Made by a program: the position numbers and the translations under genes. A stretch of 64,000 bases of DNA from Psychrobacter vallis (GTDB taxonomy: Bacteria > Pseudomonadota > Gammaproteobacteria > Pseudomonadales > Moraxellaceae), in NCBI RefSeq assembly GCF_904846715.1, contig NZ_CAJHBU010000003.1, positions 124,001-188,000 of the forward strand, written 5' to 3'. The notes under the pieces were generated by a model. The model was not told where the DNA came from and ran no database searches. It saw nothing but the letters and a program-made list of their open reading frames with translations. Shown here one piece after another: positions 36,475 to 46,225 of the stretch (positions within the stretch are counted from its first letter, which is position 1; the number at the start of each line of letters is the position of its first letter).

Positions 36475-37965
36475 ATGAGTGCCCAAGCCCAGCAGAACCT
36501 AGCAACTGATTCGTTAAATAGTGAAAGCTATGACTTACTAGAAGAAATCGTTAATAAAAGCAACGTGGCTAAGTCCGATGATGAAAAGAATCGAGCAAAA
36601 TCACAAATCGCTGAGCTGGCGAATGAAGTGATGCAAGGGACAGTGACGTTATCAGATAATTTGGCTGCATCGATTGACGCGCGTATTGCACAGATTGATG
36701 CCCTGATATCTAAGCAGTTGACCACAGTTATGCATGCTCCTGAATTTCAGAAATTAGAATCTAGTTGGCGCGGTCTACACTATCTATGCAGTCAAACGCC
36801 ATCGGAATCCATGCTAAAAATACGCATGATGAATACTACCAAACGTGAGCTTACCAAAGATTTTCAATCTTCAATTGATTTCGATCAAAGCACATTGTTC
36901 AAAAAAATCTACGAAGAAGAGTTTGGTAGCTTCGGTGGTGAGCCATATGCGGCTATCGTTGGTGATTTTGAATTTACCCGTCAAAACTCTGATATGTATC
37001 TACTTGAGCAATTGTCTCATGTTGCTGCTGCTTCTCATGCACCTTTTGTATCAGCGGCCTCCGCTGAGATGTTTGGGCTTGATTCATTTACTGACATCGG
37101 TCGTCCTCGGGATCTTTCAAAAATCTTTGAAACGGCTGAGTATATACGCTGGCGTGCATTTAGACAGTCAGAAGACGCCCGCTATGTTGCGCTTACGGTG
37201 CCTAGTTTCTTAGGTCGACTGCCTTATAACCCTAAAGACGGAACCGTGGTTGAAGGCTTTAACTTCACTGAGGAAGTCTCTGGTAATGATCATAGTGACT
37301 ATCTATGGGTAAACGCTGCTTATGCCTTTGCTTCACGTTTGACTTCAGCTTTCTCTGATTATCGTTGGTGTGCTGCTATTCGTGGTGTTGAAGGGGGCGG
37401 CTTGGTAGAAGGTTTGCCTGTTCATACCTTTAAGACAGATGAAGGAGACTTGGCGCTCAAGTGTCCAACGGAGATATCTATTACCGATCGCCGCGAAAAA
37501 GAATTAAGCGATTTAGGCTTCATCCCACTAGTCCATTGCAAAAACACCAATTATGCGGCTTTCTTTGGCGCCCAGTCCGTTCAAAAAGCCAAAACGTATC
37601 AGAACGATGATGCCAATGCCAATGCTGTGCTGTCTACTCAGCTCCAATATATTATGGCCGTGTCACGTATCGCCCATTATCTAAAAGCAATGATGCGCGA
37701 TAAGGTTGGTAGTTTCTTAGCGCCGGGTAATGTTGAGTCGTTTTTGAATGACTGGATTTCTCGTTACGTCTTGCTAGATGATGGAGCCTCACAAGAAGCA
37801 AAAGCCCAATACCCACTGCGCGAAGCTTCTGTACAAGTTGTAGAAGTACCAGGTAAGCCTGGTGTCTACAAGTCAGTGGTCTTTTTAAGACCACACTTTC
37901 AACTTGATGAGTTGTCTGTTTCTTTGCGGCTGGTCACTCAACTGCCGCAGTCTAGCAACAGCTGA
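36475..37965 (+). CDS. tssC: T6SS sheath protein TssC
   Basis: TssC (VipB/ImpC) is the large sheath subunit recognised by ClpV. The 496-residue protein has the family core: LESSWRGLHYLCSQTP, IYEEEFGSFGGEPYAAIVGD, WRAFRQSEDARYVALTVPSF and the C-terminal DEGDLALKCPTEISITDRRE followed by ELSDLGFIPLVHCKNTNYAA. It lies three bases after tssB. hcp follows 48 bp later. Confidence 0.96.
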   Translation: MSAQAQQNLATDSLNSESYDLLEEIVNKSNVAKSDDEKNRAKSQIAELANEVMQGTVTLSDNLAASIDARIAQIDALISKQLTTVMHAPEFQKLESSWRGLHYLCSQTPSESMLKIRMMNTTKRELTKDFQSSIDFDQSTLFKKIYEEEFGSFGGEPYAAIVGDFEFTRQNSDMYLLEQLSHVAAASHAPFVSAASAEMFGLDSFTDIGRPRDLSKIFETAEYIRWRAFRQSEDARYVALTVPSFLGRLPYNPKDGTVVEGFNFTEEVSGNDHSDYLWVNAAYAFASRLTSAFSDYRWCAAIRGVEGGGLVEGLPVHTFKTDEGDLALKCPTEISITDRREKELSDLGFIPLVHCKNTNYAAFFGAQSVQKAKTYQNDDANANAVLSTQLQYIMAVSRIAHYLKAMMRDKVGSFLAPGNVESFLNDWISRYVLLDDGASQEAKAQYPLREASVQVVEVPGKPGVYKSVVFLRPHFQLDELSVSLRLVTQLPQSSNS

Positions 37966-38013
37966 TCGTTTCTTAAAATCCAATGTTAATCCTTCTAAAA
38001 TAAGGTATGTGAT

Positions 38014-38517
38014 ATGAAAGATATTTATATTCAGTTCCGCGGTAAATACAAAATCGATGGAGAGTCTCGTGATAGCGAGCATAAAGGTTGGCTTGAAGTA
38101 AATACATGGGATCATTTGATCCGTCAGCCAAAGTCAGCGACAGCAAGTAGCGTGGGCGGTCATACTTCTGAGCGTTGTGAACATGCTGACATGACGTTTA
38201 TGAAAGACTTGGATTCTACTAGCCCTAAATTATGGGAAGCGTGTTCTGCTGGCTATACTTTTGATGAGATCCAAATTGATTTTTATCGTGCCAATGGTGA
38301 TAAGCGTGTTAAATATCTTGAAATAAAACTTAAACATGCGCTTATCGCTAGTGTTGAGCCTACTGTACGTTCAGAAGGCGTACCAATCGAAAAAGTCGGC
38401 ATCAAATATGCTGCCGTTGAGTGGACTTATACGCAGCAAGACATCGATGGTACTGCTAAAGGCGCTGTCACTAAAAAGTGGTCGCTCGCCAACAACACTG
38501 CCACTTATACCGCCTAA
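38014..38517 (+). CDS. hcp: T6SS tube protein Hcp (TssD)
   Basis: Hcp forms hexameric rings that stack into the inner tube and is secreted. The 167-residue protein starts MKDIYIQFRGKYKIDGES and has the family signature GWLEVNTWDHLIRQPKSATA, ending FSLANNTATYTA-like (KKWSLANNTATYTA). A TAAGG site precedes the ATG. A hairpin with a T-run follows its stop, which should give hcp mRNA in excess over the downstream baseplate genes. Confidence 0.95.
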   Translation: MKDIYIQFRGKYKIDGESRDSEHKGWLEVNTWDHLIRQPKSATASSVGGHTSERCEHADMTFMKDLDSTSPKLWEACSAGYTFDEIQIDFYRANGDKRVKYLEIKLKHALIASVEPTVRSEGVPIEKVGIKYAAVEWTYTQQDIDGTAKGAVTKKWSLANNTATYTA

Positions 38518-38556
38518 GGTAGTGATTTCAGGTGTTCTTTATTCATTGAACCAAGA

Positions 38557-38588
38557 AAGAAAGGTTTGTAGCTAGGCCTTTCTTTTTT
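38557..38588 (+). terminator. Terminator or attenuator after hcp
   Basis: AAGAAAGG and CCTTTCTT flank a loop and are followed by a run of T. It lies between hcp and tssE inside the operon, so it probably acts as a partial terminator. Confidence 0.6.
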
Positions 38589-38598
38589 ACTTTATTAA

Positions 38599-39096
38599 AT
38601 GGGCATGATTTTATCAATGAACTACGCTGCCAAAGACATGGGTTTTCGCCCGAACTTATTCGAACAGCTATTCGATGATCAGCCTCGTCATTTAGCACAG
38701 GAACTCGTGGTGCGTCGTCTCAATATTGACGAATTAAAATCTTCGGTCGCACAAGATTTAGAGTCTTTGTTAAACACGCGCTGTGTGGTGTCTAATAAGT
38801 TGCAGTCCTACCAACATGTACGCTCATCAATATTGAATTTTGGCATATTGGACTTTGTGGGACTCAGCAGTGCCAACCCTACTGACTGTGACTATATTTG
38901 CCAACAAATTGCCCAAACCGTTGAACAACAAGACACACGGTTAAAAAACGTTCGAGTATCGCTAGATATTGGCGCCGTTGATGTCAATCAGCTTTGTTTC
39001 TCTATTGAAGCTTTGCTAAAGGTTTACCCAGCCCAAGAACTGGTCAGTTTCGATGCGTTCTTTGAGCCAAGCTCTCAACGTTACTTAATAAAATAA
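38599..39096 (+). CDS. tssE: T6SS baseplate protein TssE
   Basis: TssE is the gp25-like baseplate component that starts sheath polymerisation. The protein of up to 165 residues has the gp25/lysozyme-like family core, with LNTRCVVSNKLQSYQHVRSS, then ILNFGILDFVGLSSANPTD shortened. The start is uncertain: ATG 38599, 38605 and 38617 are in frame and none has a clear ribosome-binding site. It lies between hcp and tssF on the same strand. Confidence 0.9.
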   Translation: MGMILSMNYAAKDMGFRPNLFEQLFDDQPRHLAQELVVRRLNIDELKSSVAQDLESLLNTRCVVSNKLQSYQHVRSSILNFGILDFVGLSSANPTDCDYICQQIAQTVEQQDTRLKNVRVSLDIGAVDVNQLCFSIEALLKVYPAQELVSFDAFFEPSSQRYLIK

Positions 39097-39141
39097 CCAA
39101 TATCGCTGCTCAATCGATAGCGATAACTATATTGAGGCATC

Positions 39142-40965
39142 ATGGATAGTCTACTTCCTTATTTTGAGCATGAGCTTAGCCTGTTTAATAAACAGTCAAA
39201 AGAGTTTGCCAAAAAATATCCAAAGATAGCCAACCGACTATTGATGGGACACGATACCGTAGACGATCCACATATTGAGCGGTTGATACAGGCTTTTTCG
39301 CTGATTAGTGCACGTATTAATAAAAAACTAGACGATTCATACGCCGATTTTACAGAGTCTTTATTGGAAGTGGTTTATCCCGATTATCTCAAACCTTTTC
39401 CCTCTGTCTCTATCGCCCAGTTTAATTTGGGCGTACAGGGCAATGCGATGAGTAAGGCCGTCTTAGTCCCTAAGCAAAGTACGTTTGCCACCCAAAAAAT
39501 AAATGGTACGCCTTGCCAATTCCAATCAACCCAAGACGTTACTTTGCTACCGCTACAGATAGATAGCGTCAGCTTTGAGACACGTCAAGAAGTATACGAC
39601 AATCAGCATGGACTGCTCAACGGCTGTATTAGCATTAAGGTCAAAGGTCTTAATCCCAGCTTTGATTATCAGGCATTATTGAATCATCCGTTAGATCTGT
39701 ATATAGATGAAGATGCCAGTCAAGGTACCAGTCTATGGGATTTGTTGGGCTGTGATATTAGGCAAACTCATGTTCATGGCAGACAAGTCAATAAGGTAGC
39801 GGGTAGTCCGTTTGAGATTATAGGCTTTGACCCTGAGCAGCAAATCCTCCCTAGCCATCGAGTGAGCAACGCTGCCTCTGCTTTATTAAAAGAATACTTT
39901 TATTTTCCAGAGAAATTTAACTTTCTACGCCTGAATCTTGGGCATGCTTGCCCTGATTTAAAAATTGATAGTAGTGGTTTTGAGATTCGCTGCTATTTTA
40001 AATTTGATAAAAAAAATACCATCCGTCTTAAAAATTTGCAGCAACTGAGTGCCAGCAGTATCAAGCTTTTTTGTACGCCTGTCATAAACCTATTCAAGGC
40101 CGCAGCCAAGCCGATTCAAGTGACCCATCGTTCTATCTATTATGATTTGGTGCCCGATACCCGTGCGCTTTTTCAATATGAAATCTATGAAGTTCAAAAA
40201 GTCATAGAGTCCAAACAAAGCGACAGTCGTTTGTTACAGCGTGAGTATCATCCGTTTTATGCCCTCAATCACTATGAGCAGCAAGATGAGGGTCGTTATT
40301 ATCATGTCAAACGTGATAGGGATATGGCTGAGTTTAAGCAGGGTTTCGAATATCAGATTATGTTTGTAGAAAAAAACCGTGAAGACTTATCAGGTTCGGT
40401 GAGCATGAGCGCTTCTTTGTTGTGTACCAATAGAGACTTGCCTGCCCAAGTAGTATTTGGTCAAAGTCGCGGTGATCTGTTTAGTGAAGGAATGACGGGT
40501 TTTAGTAGTCTGTCACTGTTAAAACAGCCAACCAGAACGGCACGGTTTGAATACACAGGTGAAGAGCGCTGGCGCTTGATCTCACTGATTAGCCTGAATT
40601 TTTTATCACTTGCCGCCCAAGACGCTGAACTCATGAAAGAGTATTTGTCGCTATATGACATTACGCAATCTGCTTCTAACAAACTACTGGTTGAAGGGAT
40701 TATTTCTGTGGCGACCAGTATTGAGGCGCGCCGTATCCAGCGCTTACCGCAACCTGGGTTCGTGCGTGGTACGGTGATTGATATTCATATTAACCAAAAG
40801 AATTTTGCGGGGGTCAGTATTCGCCAGTTTGCCTATTTATTGGCTCACGTTTTTGGCTATCACGCCAGCTTAAATAGCTTTGTTGAGGTTGCCATCAGCG
40901 ATGCAGTAACCAAAGAGGAGATATATAGATGTCAGCCACGCAGTGGTCTCAGTCCTCTTATTTAA
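39142..40965 (+). CDS. tssF: T6SS baseplate protein TssF
   Basis: TssF (ImpG/VasA) is a wedge component of the T6SS baseplate. The 607-residue protein begins MDSLLPYFEHELSLFNKQSK, with the typical FAKKYPKIANRLLMG and VDDPHIERLIQAFSLISARI blocks, followed by YADFTESLLEVVYPDYLKPF. The C-terminus reads GVSIRQFAYLLAHVFGYHAS. It overlaps tssG by 37 bases, implying translational coupling. Confidence 0.95.
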   Translation: MDSLLPYFEHELSLFNKQSKEFAKKYPKIANRLLMGHDTVDDPHIERLIQAFSLISARINKKLDDSYADFTESLLEVVYPDYLKPFPSVSIAQFNLGVQGNAMSKAVLVPKQSTFATQKINGTPCQFQSTQDVTLLPLQIDSVSFETRQEVYDNQHGLLNGCISIKVKGLNPSFDYQALLNHPLDLYIDEDASQGTSLWDLLGCDIRQTHVHGRQVNKVAGSPFEIIGFDPEQQILPSHRVSNAASALLKEYFYFPEKFNFLRLNLGHACPDLKIDSSGFEIRCYFKFDKKNTIRLKNLQQLSASSIKLFCTPVINLFKAAAKPIQVTHRSIYYDLVPDTRALFQYEIYEVQKVIESKQSDSRLLQREYHPFYALNHYEQQDEGRYYHVKRDRDMAEFKQGFEYQIMFVEKNREDLSGSVSMSASLLCTNRDLPAQVVFGQSRGDLFSEGMTGFSSLSLLKQPTRTARFEYTGEERWRLISLISLNFLSLAAQDAELMKEYLSLYDITQSASNKLLVEGIISVATSIEARRIQRLPQPGFVRGTVIDIHINQKNFAGVSIRQFAYLLAHVFGYHASLNSFVEVAISDAVTKEEIYRCQPRSGLSPLI

Positions 40966-41939
40966 CCGATCTCATCGCGGCGCCGCAAGCCTATGAGCTA
41001 TTGCAAGCGCTACGCTTAATTCAGCATGAAGTTAGCATGGGGCATGCGGCTATTGAGGTGCGTTACCGTGCCTCTTTGTCATTGGCTTATCCGCAAGCGG
41101 AAATTGAGTCGATGGCGCTCATTGCCCAAGATAATATGGACGACAATGCTAGTCAGGTGAAAGTCAGACAAATAGAAGTTTATCCAGCCGTAATTGGACT
41201 GACAGGGCCACTGTCTGCTTTGCCCGCGATGTATACCGATTATCTGGCATCGCGAGTTCACCACTCAAAAGATAAAGCGGCACCGGCATTTTTAGATTTA
41301 TTTAATCATCGTTTGACAGATTTGTATGTGCAGGCAAGCTGGTTTTATAACCTGCCATTACAGTATGAGTTAAACCATAAAAAGGACAGCTACCTGCTTA
41401 GCTTGCGAGCGCTGGCGCGGCAGCCTAAAAAGCTAACGGCAATCGATAGCTTGATTGCTTATGCTGGCATGATTGCACCAGGGCGTCTGACCGCAGATCA
41501 ATTGTCGCATGTATTGTCACATTTTTTGGACAGTATGGTGAGTGTTCAGCAGTTTGTGCCTGAATGGTTTGATTTACCGGCATCTGAGCAAACAGCGCTT
41601 GGTGGACAGCATGCAGTACTTGGAGTCTCCGCATTTTGTGGCGCGCGTGCCGTACAGTTCGATAGCAAAATTAGAATCGTATTTCACCAGTTGGATGCCA
41701 AACGTTATCTTAGGTTGTTGCCCAAAGGGGATATGTATCAAGTCATCATTGATTTCATTCGTAAATGGTGCGGTGTGTGCTTGGCAGTCGAGATGCAGCT
41801 GGAGCTGGATAAGCAATATATTACCCCTTTGTCATTGTCTGAAAGTAATTTTGGCGGTTTGGGGCAAGGTGGGTTTTTGGTGTCGCAACCCGCTACTGCG
41901 AATCATGATGACACCCGTTATGCGCTTCCTATTCAGTAG
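40929..41939 (+). CDS. tssG: T6SS baseplate protein TssG
   Basis: TssG (ImpH/VasB) joins TssF in the baseplate wedge. The 336-residue protein has APQAYELLQALRLIQHE, IEVRYRASLSLAYPQAEIES, GLTGPLSALPAMYTDYLASR and FLDLFNHRLTDLYVQASW, all family hallmarks. It overlaps the end of tssF, and an AAAGAGGAG ribosome-binding site lies within tssF. tssH follows 68 bp later. Confidence 0.94.
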   Translation: MSATQWSQSSYLTDLIAAPQAYELLQALRLIQHEVSMGHAAIEVRYRASLSLAYPQAEIESMALIAQDNMDDNASQVKVRQIEVYPAVIGLTGPLSALPAMYTDYLASRVHHSKDKAAPAFLDLFNHRLTDLYVQASWFYNLPLQYELNHKKDSYLLSLRALARQPKKLTAIDSLIAYAGMIAPGRLTADQLSHVLSHFLDSMVSVQQFVPEWFDLPASEQTALGGQHAVLGVSAFCGARAVQFDSKIRIVFHQLDAKRYLRLLPKGDMYQVIIDFIRKWCGVCLAVEMQLELDKQYITPLSLSESNFGGLGQGGFLVSQPATANHDDTRYALPIQ

Positions 41940-42007
41940 CACAACATTTTATATGTAAAGCTTATAAATAATTTTGAGTTTAATAAGAATGCCAAAGGAA
42001 AAGAGTT

Positions 42008-44977
42008 ATGAGCCAGTTAAAAGCCGTTATTACTCGCTTGAGCCCAAGTTGCCGACAGTGTTTGCAGCAGGCAGCTCGGCTCTGTATTGATAAAGGACAC
42101 CGCGAAGTAGATATCATCCATTTGCTGCATGAACTCATTGCCACCCCGCATAATGATGTCGCTCAAATATTAAAAGTCAATAAGATCATTCAGCCTTCAT
42201 TACTGTCAGAGATAACAAATCTATTAGAGCATTTTGGTCAAGCAACAGGCTCAACCCCTGTGTTCAGTGAGCGGTTGATGGCATTGCTCGAAGATGCGTG
42301 GGAACTGGCAAGTAGCCAATATGGTCAGAGTGATGATAAAAATGTCTCGTTAGAAATCCGCTCTGGATATATATTGCTGGTGCTTTTAACTTATGAACGT
42401 TATCAGCCTTTACTGAACGCCCTCCCTGAGCAATTACAATATATTGATCGTTTTACCTTAAAAGACGACTATCAGCGTCAGTGCCATGGTAGTACAGAAG
42501 GTAGTAGCTCCACCAATATCAATAAAAGCGCCAATAACGCCACGAAGTATAAAACAAATAGTACAAACAATAATGAGTCTATAGACACAGAACAATCAAC
42601 CACGCAGCCAACCCCCGCCTTAGATAAATATACTTATGACTTGACGGCCAAAGCCGATGATGGGCAAATAGATCCGGTCATTGGCCGTGAGTTTGAGATT
42701 CATCAACTGATCGATATTTTAATTCGCCGTCGCCAAAACAATCCTATCTTAACGGGGGAGGCGGGTGTCGGTAAAACGGCGGTAGTCGAAGGTTTGGCAC
42801 AAAAAATAGTGGCCGGTCAGGTGCCTGATCAACTCAAAGAGGTGACGATACGCAGTCTTGATATGGGATTGCTACAAGCAGGCGCAAGCGTCAAAGGTGA
42901 GTTTGAAAACCGCTTAAAGCAAGTGATCGAAGAAGTACAAGCCTCCGTACAGCCGATTATTTTATTCATTGATGAAGCACATACACTCATTGGCGCAGGC
43001 GGGCAGGCGGGTCAAAATGACGCGGCCAATTTGCTTAAACCTGCGCTGGCTCGTGGAGAGCTGCGAACAATTGCTGCCACCACTTGGTCTGAGTATAAAA
43101 AGTACTTCGAAAAAGATGCAGCGCTGTCACGTCGCTTCCAAGTCGTCAAAGTCGATGAACCTGATATCGATACGGCAGTGGCAATGATTCGCGGCTTGAG
43201 CGCCAAAATGCAGGAACATTTCGGTATTTTGATAGATGATGATGCGCTGCAAGCAGCCGTTGAACTATCCGCCCGTTATATCAGTGATAGACAGCTCCCT
43301 GATAAAGCTGTGAGTGTATTGGATACTGCTGCTGCACGTGTGAGTTTATCAAAGACAGCCATGCCCAATCAGTTGGACAAATTAAAAGCAAAAGGTATGC
43401 AGTTAGAGCAGCATGTCACTAGTCTCAGTCAGCAGCTTGAGCGTATCGGCGGTACTGATGAAAAAGAAAAAGTAAGCCAGCAAATTGCTGTGCTCGATGA
43501 GCAGCGTCAATCTAATCAACAAAGCATCATTGATATGACCGCTCGTTGGCAGGAGCAACGCAAGCTTAACGATCAACTTGATGCAATCAATGAGCAGTTA
43601 AATGGCAAGCTTGATGCTTCCGATACATTGAGTGCAAAGGAGCGCTTAGACAAACAAGCAGAGTATCAAAATATTGAGCAGTCATTAAAACAGGTTCAAG
43701 AAGCGCAGCGTCTCATTCATGCGGTACTAGATCGGCAGGTGATCAAACAGATCATCTCAGATTGGACAGGTATTCCGCTTACCGATATGGCGGGTGATGA
43801 AAAAAACCACATATTGACCTTGGCTGATACCTTGCAAGCGCGCGTCATTGGACAAGATCATTCTGTTGAGGCTATTGTCAAACGTATTCATACGGCAAAA
43901 GCACGTCTAGATGATCCCAATCGTCCGCAAGGCGTGTTTATGCTCGTAGGGCCAAGCGGTGTGGGTAAGACAGAAACGGCATTGGCGCTGTCCGAAGTAT
44001 TGTATGGCGGTGAGCGTAACCTTATTACGATTAACCTCTCAGAATATCAAGAAGCTCATAGCGTCGCGTCCTTAAAAGGCTCGCCACCAGGCTATGTTGG
44101 CTATGGTGAAGGCGGGGTGTTGACGGAAGCGATTCGCCGTCGTCCTTATAGTGTGCTGTTACTTGACGAAGTAGAAAAGGCGCATCCCGATGTATTGGAT
44201 TTGTTTTATCAGGTGTTTGATAAAGGAATAATGGAAGACAGCGAAGGTCGTTTAATTGATTTTAAAAACACCCTTATCTTATTGACCAGTAATATTGGCT
44301 CCTCCGCGATTATGCAGCAGTGTATCAATACGGATCCTAATAATAGAAACTTTAGCCTACCAGACAGTGACAGTTTGAGACAGGCAATCAATCCGCATTT
44401 GCACAAAGCTTTTAAACCCGCATTTTTAGGTCGTCTAACGGTGATTCCTTATTATCCGCTGACTGATGACGCGCTTGCAGAAATTATTCGCCTGAAGCTG
44501 GATAAAATTACGAGCCGTATTCGTAACAATTACGACGTGCCTTGTATCATCGATCCTGAAGTAATTGAACTGGTTTTATCTCGTTGTCATGAAGTGGACT
44601 CTGGTGCACGTAACGCCGACGCCATTATCAGTCATACGCTACTGCCACAGCTGGCAAGTCAGTTACTTGCTCATAATGACAGTCAAAGCGTGCTAAAGAA
44701 GATTACCGTATTCGTGGATGCGGACGATAATTTTGCTTATCGTCTGGACTGCAATTCCATTGTAGCGCTTAACCAAATGGCACAATGTAGTGAAGGCCAT
44801 AGTGAAGAAGATATCAATCAAACATCCACCTATCAGGGTGAAAATAAGCAGACTCCAAATAATCAGAATATCACTGCGCCAGTTTCAGCCAAAAAGCCAG
44901 TTAGCAAAAAATCGACCAAAGAACCATCAGCCAAAAAAGCAAACCGCAAAAAATCTGTTAAGGAGGTATCACTATAA
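42008..44977 (+). CDS. clpV: T6SS AAA+ ATPase ClpV (TssH)
   Basis: ClpV disassembles the contracted TssB/TssC sheath for reuse. The 989-residue protein has the N domain ([30 protein letters not shown]), a first AAA domain with Walker A GEAGVGKT near 249, a middle coiled-coil region (about 450-570), and a second AAA domain with GPSGVGKT near 648. Two features are odd: an Asn/Ser/Thr-rich linker at about 160-205 ([20 protein letters not shown]), and a basic C-terminal tail of about 35 residues rich in Lys-Lys-X repeats. Its stop overlaps the tssA start by one base. Confidence 0.94.
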   Translation: MSQLKAVITRLSPSCRQCLQQAARLCIDKGHREVDIIHLLHELIATPHNDVAQILKVNKIIQPSLLSEITNLLEHFGQATGSTPVFSERLMALLEDAWELASSQYGQSDDKNVSLEIRSGYILLVLLTYERYQPLLNALPEQLQYIDRFTLKDDYQRQCHGSTEGSSSTNINKSANNATKYKTNSTNNNESIDTEQSTTQPTPALDKYTYDLTAKADDGQIDPVIGREFEIHQLIDILIRRRQNNPILTGEAGVGKTAVVEGLAQKIVAGQVPDQLKEVTIRSLDMGLLQAGASVKGEFENRLKQVIEEVQASVQPIILFIDEAHTLIGAGGQAGQNDAANLLKPALARGELRTIAATTWSEYKKYFEKDAALSRRFQVVKVDEPDIDTAVAMIRGLSAKMQEHFGILIDDDALQAAVELSARYISDRQLPDKAVSVLDTAAARVSLSKTAMPNQLDKLKAKGMQLEQHVTSLSQQLERIGGTDEKEKVSQQIAVLDEQRQSNQQSIIDMTARWQEQRKLNDQLDAINEQLNGKLDASDTLSAKERLDKQAEYQNIEQSLKQVQEAQRLIHAVLDRQVIKQIISDWTGIPLTDMAGDEKNHILTLADTLQARVIGQDHSVEAIVKRIHTAKARLDDPNRPQGVFMLVGPSGVGKTETALALSEVLYGGERNLITINLSEYQEAHSVASLKGSPPGYVGYGEGGVLTEAIRRRPYSVLLLDEVEKAHPDVLDLFYQVFDKGIMEDSEGRLIDFKNTLILLTSNIGSSAIMQQCINTDPNNRNFSLPDSDSLRQAINPHLHKAFKPAFLGRLTVIPYYPLTDDALAEIIRLKLDKITSRIRNNYDVPCIIDPEVIELVLSRCHEVDSGARNADAIISHTLLPQLASQLLAHNDSQSVLKKITVFVDADDNFAYRLDCNSIVALNQMAQCSEGHSEEDINQTSTYQGENKQTPNNQNITAPVSAKKPVSKKSTKEPSAKKANRKKSVKEVSL

Positions 44978-46119
44978 TGAGTATTGATAACTCTTTAATG
45001 ACCAATATTGATACTCTTATCGCTCCTATTGATGGCAGCCATCATGGCGTTGGTGAAGACTTAATCTTTGACCCACGTATGGATGCCATCGTTGCTGCCC
45101 GTCAGGAGGATGATCCACTATTGGCGCAAGGCAATTGGGTCACTGAGCTAAAAATTGCTGATTGGGACTTTGTGAAAAATCAATGTGCCGATTTACTCAG
45201 TCATACCAGTAAAGATATGAAGTTGGCACTTTGGTATGTCGATGCGTTGAGTCATACCGATCATTTAGCGGGTATTGGTCATGGACTCCTCCTGTTACAG
45301 GCACTCAATGAAGAATATTGGCTCACTATGTATCCACCGTTAGATGGTGAAGAAGACAGTATGGATATCAGGGCAGGGCTGCTTTCATGGTTCGTTAAAG
45401 CACTTACTGATGATATCAAGCAGCTGTCGCTCGCTGACACGAAGACGCAAAAATATAATTATAATTATTATCTAACCGCTCGCGATCATGATAAGCAGCG
45501 TCAGCAAAACCCCGATGGTGAAATGCACAATCAACTCATACTGAGTGACTACAATCATGCCATAAAAAACAGTAGCGAGTTTTGGCAACAAGCGCTCATG
45601 ACAAACCTCAATACTATTACAGAACAATGGCAGACACTCACCGACCAACTAAATAGTCTTATGGGTATGGATGCGCCAGTGTTTGCGCCAGTAACCGATC
45701 TATTGGCAGCACTTAGTCAACATCTGCGCTCATTGCTCCCAGAGTCTGCTATTAATGAGAATGGTGCTGGCAAAGAGAATGCAGCTGACATGATGGACAA
45801 CGAGAAGGTCACTTTGGACAACGATGGACAAGCCGCCAACACTATAAACACTACTTTGACCAGTTTTAATCCGAGCAATCGCGATCATCAAAGTAACCGC
45901 CAGCAAGCCCTTAAATTATTGAGTCAAATTCAAGACTACTTTGCGACCAATGAGCCGCACAGTCCAGTGACATTCTTACTCGGTCGGGCGATTGATTGGG
46001 CAGATATGCCACTGGATCAATGGCTCACCCATATCATTAAAAACGAAGACCAATTAGCAATGCTCTCTGACATGATTGGGATTCAGACCAAACGTGATTC
46101 ATCTGACGATGGTTATTAA
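44977..46119 (+). CDS. tssA: T6SS protein TssA
   Basis: TssA primes tube and sheath assembly on the baseplate or caps the growing sheath. The 380-residue protein has the ImpA N-terminal domain: IDGSHHGVGEDLIFDPRMDA, LAQGNWVTELKIADWDFVKN, LALWYVDALSHTDHLAGIGH and EEYWLTMYPPLDGEEDSMDI. The C-terminal half has an acidic Asn-rich linker and a helical end (HSPVTFLLGRAIDWADMPLD). AAGGAGG precedes the start within clpV. It overlaps clpV by one base (TAATG). Confidence 0.92.
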   Translation: MSIDNSLMTNIDTLIAPIDGSHHGVGEDLIFDPRMDAIVAARQEDDPLLAQGNWVTELKIADWDFVKNQCADLLSHTSKDMKLALWYVDALSHTDHLAGIGHGLLLLQALNEEYWLTMYPPLDGEEDSMDIRAGLLSWFVKALTDDIKQLSLADTKTQKYNYNYYLTARDHDKQRQQNPDGEMHNQLILSDYNHAIKNSSEFWQQALMTNLNTITEQWQTLTDQLNSLMGMDAPVFAPVTDLLAALSQHLRSLLPESAINENGAGKENAADMMDNEKVTLDNDGQAANTINTTLTSFNPSNRDHQSNRQQALKLLSQIQDYFATNEPHSPVTFLLGRAIDWADMPLDQWLTHIIKNEDQLAMLSDMIGIQTKRDSSDDGY

Positions 46120-46225
46120 TTGAACCAACTACAAACCAATGCTTGGTTAACTAGCAATTTATACACTATTTGTGATCTTGCAATATTAAAATTTCCACCT
46201 TTGAACAGATAGAGAAGGGCTTATC

